Shown: positions 23,201-34,700 of the stretch, piece after piece
Layout: each line of letters begins with the position of its first letter
Numbering within the stretch: position 1 is the first letter of the stretch
Origin: Ectocarpus siliculosus
Taxonomy: Eukaryota; Sar; Phaeophyceae; Ectocarpales; Ectocarpaceae
Direction: 5' to 3'
Assembly: GCA_000310025.1 (NCBI GenBank)
Contig: FN649729.1
Span: 3,634,157-3,682,851, forward strand
DNA length: 48,695 bases
Notes under the pieces: generated by a model
Told to the model about the DNA's origin: nothing
Database searches by the model: none
Seen by the model: only the letters and a program-made list of their open reading frames with translations
Position numbers and translations under genes: made by a program

Positions 23201-25754
23201 TTGTACAGGAAGGAAAGAGAGGATCTCGAGGAGGAAATGAGACAGAGAGGGTGTGACATGGACAAGTTTGGTAAATTAGACAACAGCGAAAAAACGATCG
23301 CGATAATTGGGGATAGATGGTGGGCACAAGAGTCCCTAGAGGACGGGGATAAGATGTGCAAGAAATTTTTATGGAGTTTGTGGCAGAAACGTAAAGAGCT
23401 CCCAAATGTTGGTGGTGTCTCTAGTAGGTGTAGGAACGGTGCTCCGTCTCGAAAGGGACGCGTGGTCAATGGTCAAATGACTACGGCAAGCAACAAATGA
23501 GTACGCCCCCCCCCCCCCCCCCCCCCATTCCTAACCCCCGCGTGGCACCCCCCCGCGCTTTCCAAGGACCGNNNNNNNNNNNNNNNNNNNNNNNNNNNNN
23601 NNNNNNNNNNNNNNNNNNNNNNNNNNNNNNNNNNNNNNNNNNNNNNNNNNNNNNNNNNNNNNNNNNNNNNNNNNNNNNNNNNNNNNNNNNNNNNNNNNNN
23701 NNNNNNNNNNNNNNNNNNNNNNNNNNNNNNNNNNNNNNNNNNNNNNNNNNNNNNNNNNNNNNNNNNNNNNNNNNNNNNNTCCTTTGGGGAAGGGGGGGTA
23801 AAGGGTTTAACCGTTAGGGCACCCAAAACAGGGGAGTAGGCCCCCCCCCCCCCCTGTCCATGTGGCAAATCGGAGGAGAGTAGACCCCACATAGTTGGAG
23901 AGTGTGAGTTGTACAGGAAGGAAAGAGAGGATCTCGAGGAGGAAATGAGACAGAGAGGGTGTGACATGGACAAGTTTGGTAAATTAGACAACAGCGAAAA
24001 AACGATCGCGATAATTGGGGATAGATGGCGGGCACAAGAGGCCCTAGAGGACGGGGATAAGATGTGCAAGAAATTTTTATGGAGTTTGTGGCAGAAACGT
24101 AAAGAGCTCCTAAATGTTGGTGGTGTCTCTAGTAGGGGTAGGAACGGTGCTCAGTCTCGAAAGGGACGCGTGGTCAATGGTCAAATGACTACGGCAAACA
24201 ACAAAAGAGTACGCCCCCCCCCCCCCTCTCCTCAATTCGTATCCCCTGCGTGGCACCACCCCGCGCTTTCGATGGACCGTTTTAGGCCTCAAGACTCTCA
24301 TCTCCGACGTCCCCGACGCCTTCGGGCCGTCGGTGGCTCAGCGCTTGACCGTGCGTCTGCTAGGCGGCGTCGACCAGGACCAGACGGTGCGCCAGGTCTT
24401 CCACAGCAGCAGAGCTGCGGGAGTTGAGGGTACCATATGTTCTTTGTCACCTGAACAGAATTGCATGCACTACAGGGAGGTTGGGGATGATGGTGCAGTA
24501 CTTTTAGAACCGAGACGCTTGACTCTTACAATATTTTAAAGGGGATTCCGCGTGAGCACTCGTGTTTCCCTCTGGGCGAACGAGTTAAATATTTCATTGT
24601 CGGTCCAAATGCACGTTCGCAAAGTGAGACGTCGTGGTAGTGTGATGCCCCTCATCGTCGTGTCAACTGCTGTGTGCTCCGGACAACGCACAAGGTGGAC
24701 ATCAAGCTCGAGTGCCTCGACAACCTCACGGACTTGGTCAAGAGGTTCGGCCGCGAAGTGGAAAGCGAGGTGATACATAGTGAAGTAGATTAATTACCGA
24801 TGATTCTGTAGACCTCAAAGATCGGCAATCGTATCGCTGCTGCCACTCGGTACGAATAGGAAGTTGTCGATAGCAAAGGAGATGAAGAACGACAGCTGTT
24901 ACACACAGCGATGTAACGACGTCGACAAGTTTCACGGTAGTGCATGTTTGAATATATGCAAAGGACGCTCTGACTGCTGCTTGCAGTGCATCTGGCATGG
25001 TGTTCCGTGGAGTCGTGGGTAACTGGTGCCAAGGGTTTGGGTGCTCTTTGGAGATGCTGGCCTAAACGAGTGCTGAGCAAGGGCGGCTTGAGAGAATCAA
25101 GCAGCCGTGGGCCTGTGTGGCGGGTTTTGTGCCTGTTCTTGTTTGCTGCGTACCGGAAGACCTCGAGAGACGCCACTATCTCTGCAGCAGCGTTCGTGTT
25201 GCGACGCCCGCAAGGAAGAGTAATCGGCGCTCTCATCATTTTGACTCATCTTTTACCTGATTGCTGAAGTGTGGTGCCAAGAGTCAAAGCCATGATACAG
25301 CAGTACCATGATACAGAATAGTGAATGATCAACCCCCACTCCCCTCGGTTGTATACCTTTTGTTTCTCTCGTGAACCCGGCGAACGACTCGGGCTCATCA
25401 ACACCAAAACATGGTACGGTATGCGGACTGTCGCGGGCGCGCACGAGCAGCACGAGCGCATCATGACGGTGGTGTTGAAGCAGCTGCCCCACGAGCGCGT
25501 GGTCGTGCGAAAGCGGGCGGCCACCTGCCTGGGGTCGGTGGCGGTGGTGGTGTCGGAGTCGCTGCTCAACCGGCTGGCGGTGCACCTCCTCCAGAAGATC
25601 TCGGAGTCTCCCCCACCCGACGTCGTCCGCACGCTCATCCAGGTAAAAGGAAGAGTAGTCCAGGTCATTGTTGTTGGTGGTGGTGGTGGTGATGGTGGTG
25701 TTTTTTTTTATTTTCGCAGAAACGCAACAAGTTCCTCTCTTTTGGTGTTGTTGG

Positions 25755-25791
<37 letters not shown>

Positions 25792-28700
25792 GGTAGTCGT
25801 GGTGCCCTGGTAGGGGTGTGGCAGTAGAGGGTAGTCTGACCGGGGCAACCGTCGGTGGTCTGATGAGGGCTCGGTATGGGATACTTTGTTAATGCGACTA
25901 CAAATGCATATATAGCATGCAACTTCTTGGTCTGATTGCGGGCAGCATGCTTGGTACGGTGTACACCCTTTGGGTGATCTGGCACGGTAGGAATGTAGAG
26001 CTGAGGCCATAATCATGCGTGGTGGATGTACTGCCACAGTGTCACACAGATGCATGCAGATATTCATTGTGTGGGTGACGTTCGGCGCTTACTACTGTTG
26101 TTGGCACCTGGCATGTTTTTGTGTCAGACCTCGTTAGGAATTGTTCCGACCCCTCCTTTTGGTCCGTGCGCTCATTCACGCAGGAATGGGAAGACATGTC
26201 ACATGGTGTTGCCTGACCACAATCCGGAAAGTTGCTGCTTTTCGATGATGAGTTCTCCCGCAATAGGTTTTACTTTTGGTACGTTTTCGGTCTCTCCGGG
26301 TTTTTTCTCTCGCCTCTTTGGTTGGCCTTGGTAGCGATACGTTCGCTGTTATTTATCCTTGTGTCTCAACCATCCCCCTCTCCCCTCCCCCCTTCTCGCT
26401 GACCACAACACGGCGGGCTATCGCTCTGCGCGTGCGCGCAAACGGACCCGTGACGACAGACGATCGGGACGATCAGTCGTACCGTGGGGTACCGGCTTGG
26501 GCGACACCTGGACTCCATCGTGCCGCTCTTCTTCCAGTTCTGCGGCGACCCTGAGGATGAGAGCCTGCACACCGAGGCTGCGGACGAGCTGAGGGAGAAC
26601 TGCTTCCAGGTGAAGGAGTGCAACGCCAAGAGTATGGCGTTCTGGTTGAAGCGAGAAAGGTGGGCGAGGGGGCAGGTGTATTGGTTGGATGGGTGGTGAG
26701 CGGGAGAGGGAGTTGGAGAGCGAGGCAGGAAGACGACGGGCGCCCAAGGAGCTAGAGACGGACGATGGGGAGAGAGGGAGAGGGCGAGGAAATCTGATAC
26801 TTCCAGCAGAAAACAGCAGGAGGCCGTGGGTTTTGCTGCAAAGGAAGAGCCCTCGGGGCATGGTTCGCATCAAAATCCGGAACCCCCCCCCCCCAAGCCG
26901 TCTGTCCTCGGAACTCGTTCATATCGTCGCAGGAAAGATGAAGCAGCCGCCCCTTCCTCTCGTCAGCCGTGAACAAGCCGCAATTTGAAAATCGTGTGGT
27001 ACAATGCTGCTGTCCCCGCGGTGCTGCTGTGCCATCCACCCAATCTCATTTTTTTTTTTTTTTCTCTTTTTCAACCACTGCCTGTGGCGTTTGTTTTTTT
27101 TTTTCTCCAGGGGTTCGAGTCGTTCGTGATGCGGTGCCCTCGCGAGGTCACGCCGCACCTCAGCGGCATCATCAGCGTGTCCCTGCAGTACATCAAGTAC
27201 GACCCGAACTACAGCTACGGGGACGATGAGGACGGCGATGAGGACGTCGACATGGACGAGGAGTACGAAGAGGTACAGCAGTAGGCCCGTCTGCAGAACA
27301 CGGACGTTATGGTCCACCCACCCCCTTTCTGATACTCATGCTCCGAGCAGTTTTTTGTTTGTGATCCCATTGTTTTGTGTTTCTATGTACTGTTCATGGA
27401 AGTTTTTCTCCGTGTTGGCGTAGTGATTTCCGGGACGTGTGTTGCCGTTGTATGTCTCAGGTGTCTTACGTGTGGCGGCGATGGCCAGTTTTGGTCAGTG
27501 AGTGCTGTGTTTTTGGCACCGAAACGAGTTGATGCTGCGTACCGATTCGCCTTAAGAATGTTGGTCGTCGTCGCTGTCGTTGTTTGTTGGCGGTTGCCAG
27601 TGTTGATTGGAATTTGGTCTGTGCGTTGTCCCCAAAAAACATGTGTTTTCAGTGTGTGTGTCAGGTCGTCTTCAACAACCTTTCTCATCGTCGTTGGTGG
27701 TGGTGCTAGACATGTGTGTGGATGGTGTGTGTCACTTCACCTTCAACATCGTCTGTCGTTGTCGTTGTCTCTGTTGTTTGCGGCAAAGCAGGAGTTCAGC
27801 GACGACGAAGGCGGTGCCTCGGACGACGACGACACCAGCTGGAAGGTCCGCCGCAGCGCCATCAAGGTGCTCAAGGCGGTCATCGAGTGCCGCTCCGAGC
27901 TTCCCGACGAGGTGTACAACAGGTGAGTGAATGAGAGATAATTCTAAATACGAAGTACGTACTTCCATGTAGATGTAGTTGCAACAAGCGATTGTGACAC
28001 TTGGAAGTACATATTTAGTTAAAACAAACAAGTGACTGGGATACTTCTACTAATTCTACGTCTATTGTTACAACAGGTGAGTGTGACACTTGAAAGGGAA
28101 TATATGTTTCCATCGATTGAGATTGTCAGAGTTTCATTGCTTGATGGCGAGATGACGGTTGAGCGGGTGCTCAAACGGAAATAGATTTTCCAAGCGTAGT
28201 TAATACCCACTCACAGGCAGTCTTGGTAAGAGAAGAAGCTGTAGATTGGTCGGGAAACGTCGAAAAAGCTGTCGTCGATAGTCTCAGCGACAGACAAGCC
28301 TCATCTGATTTATCTGTTGGATAAAGGTTGAGGTTCAAGCGAAGAGACAGTTGTAAAAGGTACACGATGCGTTTTTGTGACTCACAGCTTGACCCCCAGA
28401 CCGCACGGAACCAAGTTCTAAATAGGCACTCGAACAGTTCGGCAGACGGCTCAACAGTACAGGAATACAAAACTACAGAAACCACAAATATTTCCTTTTT
28501 TCAAGCATCGATTGACCTTTGACCATTTTTTTTTTCGTGCGCCAGATGGACTGACTGACTGACTGAGTGTCTTGACTGATGGTGTTGTACTAGAAAGGCC
28601 GGGCAGAAAAAATAGAAAACCACAAACCTCTCCTTCTTGCCAGCATTGGTTGACCTTGATCAATGTTTCTTTCTCGCGTCGATGGACGGGCTGACTGACT

Positions 28701-31700
28701 GAGTGACTGACCGATTGACTCGTCAGGTGTCCGGACGAGCTGATCGCGCGGTTCAAGGAGCGCGAAGAGAACGTTCGCACGGACGTTGTGGGGTGCTTCT
28801 CCAAGCTCTTGGAGGCGGCGTATTCCGCGGGCGGTTCCGCCGCGCGGGTGGGGGCGGGCGGGGGTGGGGGGAGGAGCGGAGGAGGACGGGGGCGGGGAGG
28901 GGACGCGGGCGTTCACCAGTACTACCACCCGCACACGCGAGAAACACCGAAGGGGATGGTGAGGGTTTGGGTCAAGGGTTGGGGCTAAAGGCGTTGGACC
29001 AGCCACATGGAGCAATGGCGCGAGTTTCCCCTGGGCTTGGCGATAGGCCTTCAGTGCTCGTGTTGGGTCCGGACTTTGTTCGAAGGAAAACACCATAGCA
29101 GCATGCAAAATGGAGCGACTGCCGGCTGTTTTTGGTGTTGGCTTTTTTATGCATAGCGGCGATGTCAACGGGAGGCAGCTGCCGCCGCCGCCGCTGCTAC
29201 TGCTGTTGACGATTTTTTTGTTTTTGTTTTGCCGTGGTCGCGCGTGGTGTTCAAGGTGAAGGTTTGTATGTACTGTAGTCGTGCTCGCGCTCGCGGAGAT
29301 GGTTACTTGTTGGTCGCCGTCGCCCCTACTGCTGCTGCTGCTGCTGCAGCAGCTCCTGCTCCTGCTGACATGGGCACTACTTCCGCCGTGGCGTTTTTCA
29401 GCCGATTTTTCTCTGTTTCTTGTCTCTTCTCGCACTATTTGTTGTCTACTGCACTCGACGTGTGCCTTATTTTTTATTCGGTTTTGGCTGGATGAACCGG
29501 ATGCGGGAACTCTTTGGGGCCAACCCCGCCGTCTGACCCGCGCCCGCGCCCGGATCGACAATAACATCCACAACAGGAGGAGCGGCAGAAGGTGGCGCTG
29601 ACGGCGCTGAAGAGCAAGCTCGGGGCCATCGTGAAGGCCTCCGACAAGCAGCTCAAGGGGAAGAGCCACAAGACCATCGTTGCCATATTCCAGATGCTGC
29701 GTACGCTGTGCGTGGTGCTTGGGGGGGGGCTGGACGCCCACATGCCGAACCTCATCGAGAGCACGCACCGCTGCCTCCAGGACAAGAACCAGGCGAGACA
29801 GGATGGGAATATGGGAGGGAATATGGGATGGAGATGGGATGGGATAGGGTGTGATGGAGACGAACATAAGAGGAAACGAAACTGGGATGGGATGCGATGA
29901 GATGGAAATGAAGGAGGGATAGGATAGGATGGGATGGGATGGGATGAAATGGGACGGGAAGAGGATGGCCATGGGATGGGACACGGGTTGGTGGGACAAG
30001 CGACGGGACGTTCGTCGAAGGAGGACACTTTTTTCTGGCGCCTCGTGTTCCTTGAGGCTCAAAGGACAACGAGCCATGATACTGAGATTTTTGCGGTGCT
30101 GATAATGTTTGTTCGTGTGCTTCGGTGGCGCCTCGTGTTGCTTGCTGCGTGCCCAGAGCCTCAAGCTGGAGGCGCTGCTGTTCCTCCGGCTGAGCATGGA
30201 AAAGCACCCCCCCTTCGTCTTCCACGCGACGGTGCAAGAGAGCATCAAGCACGTAACTGCGTGCGTGAAGGAGGACTGGTACAAGGTAAGGCGTTAAAGG
30301 CGAACATCTATTGTAGTGAAGGAGCTTCAAGAGGGGAGGGGGGGTGTACTCTCATGTAGACTCATGCCGTAGTCGGTGGACGAAATATCTCGCATCCTTA
30401 CTGTACAATGCTGGGGTGGAAAGGTATGCCGGGGTTTCGCAGGCCCAGGCTACAGAACGTGAGTACTAAGACAAGAAGGGTGTGTGTGTTGTCACAATGC
30501 ATGCCCATCAGTGGAAATCCGACTGTAGACCCCATTCCACCAAAAAAGCCTTCACGTAGGGAGGGACAGTAGATCGGGTACATACATGTGCCGTATTCCC
30601 TGCCCATTTTTTTTTTTTTTTTATAGGGAGAGAGAGGGGGAGGAGGGGAGGAGGGGTGGGGACACGTGAAAGCTAGTAGAATAGCAAAACATTTTTTTTG
30701 TTTGTTGCACGCCCTTGTCAAGATTCCGCAAGAGGCAGGGAGATATCTCCATGGAGATCTTGAGGCACTCTATTTAGACAGATGGATTGCTAGCTTGTTC
30801 ATGATGCACACACACCATCCCCCGAGCCCACTAGGAATACGATATCGATACGTTGTTGGCACTCATGCGAGGTCCGATTGTCGTGCGATGTGTTCATGGG
30901 CTGAATAAGTTCAAGTACGTTTTTCCTCCTCCCTCTTTGTTATTCATGCGTCGTGTTTTTTTAGATCATCGCGGAGGCCCTGCGAGTGGTCGGCAGCATC
31001 ATCAAGATCGTGCGGCCGCTGTCGGTGGAGACGGACGCGATGGTCGACGACTTCGCCTTCCAGCCCCTGGTGCAGCCGTTATACGACGCCATCTACCCCA
31101 GGTTGTCGGCGCACGACATCGATCAGGTCTGTGGTGGCTTGCTGACACGCGGCGGTAGTGGTGGGGGTGACGGTGGTTTGCGTTGGGGGTGATGGTAGCT
31201 GTGGTGACGGCGGTGGTGGTGGTAGTTGGTCGAGAGATGGCTTTGTATGATGACCGCTAACAAGAGTGTTTGTCGGCGCGCCGATCGTCTTCGTTGGGTC
31301 AGGCGGGACGTTTTGTTTGTTGTGCACGCGGTCGAGTGCGAGCCGTACACGCACGCAGCAGTGGCGCTCGTGGTCGTGACGTTGGTTGGCACTATTGCCG
31401 AGTGCAGTGCTCGTTGTCTACGCAAGTGCTGCTGTGCCTAAGTAGGTGGCTGCTTGCGGTTCTCTTTCTTCAAACAAACGTGTCTCAATAGTGGTAGCGA
31501 CATGCAGCTCACTTGCTGTTGTTTTTTTTGCTCTTTGGTCCGATTTCAGGAGATCAAGGAGTGTGCGATCACGTCGATGGGTCTGCTGCTGGCGCACCTC
31601 TCCTCTGACCTGAACAACCAGCTGCCTGAGGTACGCACGTTTTTGTTATTGTTGAAGGCACCGAGAAGCATAGCCGGAACTGTTGATTAATGTGAACCCA

Positions 31701-34700
31701 ACAAGATTACAAACTGTCTGAAACGGGGACCTGGAAACGGTTGGTGCCTTTATAGACAATTCGACTGCAACGACCCTACGACAGATGCTGTTGCTGCTCC
31801 TGCAAGACGCGCCAATTTGCTATGTTCGCTCACCCCTCGCGTTCCATGCCAACAAACAATTTGTTTTTGCCCACGAAAGCATACATACTGTAGTTCGCCT
31901 TCCACACGGGGTTGTCACGTTGTCACGAGGTATTGTCTGTGTTCATTCATATGCATGAGCCTCCCTATTTCCGCCGCATCTCGACCTGATATCACACGCG
32001 AAACCAAAACCTTATATCTAACAACTCGCCTAAATAATGTTGGACCGGGCAGGTGCTGGGCCTGTTGATGGACCGCCTGGGCAACGAGATGACCCGGATG
32101 GCCACGCTCAAGGCGCTGGCCGCTGTATCGGTCAGCCCCCTCAAGGTGGACCTGAAGCCCATCCTGCCCTCGGCCACGGAGGAGCTCGCCCAGTTCCTCC
32201 GGCAGCAGTCGAGGCCCCTCAAGCAGACCACGCTCGAGACCCTGCTCGCCTTGATTGGGAGGTGAGAGGGGGGGCAGGGAGGCATCGTTGGGGAGGGAAG
32301 GGGGGGGGGGGGGGCAATGATGCCTCAGGTTTCGCGCAGTAAGGCGGCTGGCCAGCTGTGTGCGTGTGTGTGTGTTTTTGTCGTTGTCTTTTCTCGGGGG
32401 AAGGGACAGTTTTTCCATTGCCCTTCACTGCTCTACTCTGCAGGAGTCCAAGCCTGGATATATGGGAGGGGATGGGGGGCGTGCTGTAGCTCCCCTCTCC
32501 TTTGCCGAGGAATATATTTTCAGGCATCTCGCTAACATCATCCTCGTGTATGATTTGCTAACGAGCTAACAAATCTCCCACTCCACCCCCTCCCCACCAA
32601 CCCCCTTCCGCGTTGTGTGTCCTTGTGGTGTTGACACCGACCGCTACACGGCGTTTTTTTTTTTTTATCCGGGTGGATCTTCGTCGTTTGTGTGGTCTGG
32701 TCTTGCTTTGTTCCTCTGCTGGTGGGCATGAGCAGCAACCACGCTCAGATGACGCAGGCGTTGTTCTCCCTGCTGCTCAAGGAGTCGGCCGCTCTCGTCA
32801 CCGACGCCGACCTACACCTCGCACATCTCAGGCAAGCACGAGCACGATCATGGCGTGTTTTGTCTTGTCTTTCTTATGCTCTTTTTGTCTGCCACGTGTT
32901 TGCGGATGGATGTCTCGGATCTCGGTGTGTTTGACGAATCGATGCGATTGTCGTTTGTTAGTTTTTTTCATTGCGTAGTTTGATGTTGCGTCAGTCGCAG
33001 TGCGGGTCAACTTGGCGCAAACACGCTTCCCAATTTCCGTGTGTGTATGTTTGTCTTTCTTTTGCTCGCGTCGTCCGCGCTACTTGGCTGACACTAACAG
33101 CAGCGCTCTATTTTTGCATCGTGGGCCAAGAAAAATGTTTCGTGGGAGTATGTTCGCCCCCCTCTCCTTTGTTTTCTCTCATGATTTCTCCCCCGCCCTT
33201 GTTGGTATGGAATTGTTAACCCCGAGTGAGTGCCTTGATCGGCCTGACCCTGCTGATTCAATGGTACGTGTACGAAGTATACTCGTCACCGAACCAGAAT
33301 GCAGATCGGAACGTTTCTTGAGGACGACAATGGACCTCTGCCTCCTCGGCGCGTGTATGTAACCTTGGATGATTCATGATGCAGCCTCAAGATGTCCTGC
33401 TTGATCTTGGAAGTGTCCCCCAAGTCCGCCGAGGCTGTTCGCGTCGAGGTGCTCCCCCGGGCGCTTGAGCTGTCCACGTCTCCGCTGCTGCAAGGGCTTG
33501 CGTTGGCATCACTGCTCAACCTCTTCAAGGTGCCCCCCATTTTTTTCTTCTTCTTTTCTTGGTAACAAAGACAAAAAATAATGGTAGATGCAGAGGTCTG
33601 TCTCGTGTTTTGACATGTACTCCCCAAACCTGAAAAATAAGTATTCCCTAAACCCACAAACCAAACAAACCAAAAACAAATAATTAACACACACCTATAT
33701 ATTCTCATTTGATTCGAAAATTGAACAATGGGGATTTGCTCTTGCGCATTGCATATGAACACAATTAACTTTTCGATCAAATGAGATTATATATGGGTGT
33801 GTTAATTATTTTATTGCGTCCCCAACACGGAAAATATTTATATATAGGTGTTTTTTTTTTATGATATTTAGTGTTTGGGTTTTCAGGGGCCAAGTAAAAC
33901 ATGCCCAAGAAACACAACCCACCCATTTATGGATCGAAGTAGTTCATCGACTTGTATTGGAGGCGTATTTGGAAGCTGGCTTGTAGAGGTACCGCATGAG
34001 GCCTTACGGTTGGTTTGTGGGCCGGGGACGGCAAGCATTCGCTGGTGACCTCGACCACGGCTTTTATTGCGGGATGGAACGGAATACGCCGCGGAACAGC
34101 CCGGTCAAGTAGTGAGGGGGGGGGGGGGGGGGGGGGCTATGGTGCTGATGATTTCGTGCGACAACAGTGGTGGAATAATCATGGTTGTGAGTTGTGTCAT
34201 GCCCTGAACAGGGCCCGGTGCCCGCTGTTTTTTCCAGCGCACCTATGTATGTAGCTGCATTTCGGAGGGACCCCCATCTCACAAGGCGAGAACCATGTTC
34301 GAGTCCGCCTCCTTTGCTATCATTTTTTTTTACTGCTGTCGAAAAAGGTTAGGTCGTGTTCTGTTTGATGTTTGGTACGGCAGGCACGAAACCAAGCAGA
34401 CCCGAATACGGCAGCCGCTGCAGCGAAGATGTGTGTGCGCCCTCTCGCGTGCGTCTCTTTTGTCTAGAAATTGCCACCCTAGCCGGCGGACGACTGGCGC
34501 CGGGTGTGTTGGTGGACTCTACCCCTCCTCCTCCATTGTGCCCCAAAGGTTGAGGCCGGTAGCAGACAGCCGGTGTACGTTCTCGAAGCAGCTAAAGGGA
34601 GAGGTCACACCCCCCGACCCTCCCTTCCCCCACCCGATCCCAACGGTGAAATTTGTGATGAGTTTCGCAAGATATAAGGGTAAATGACCCCCCACTGAGT

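Noticed and set aside
34275-34315. tRNA T-arm-like word GTTCGAGTCC
   Set aside because: No matching acceptor stem, D-arm or anticodon arm at the right distance.
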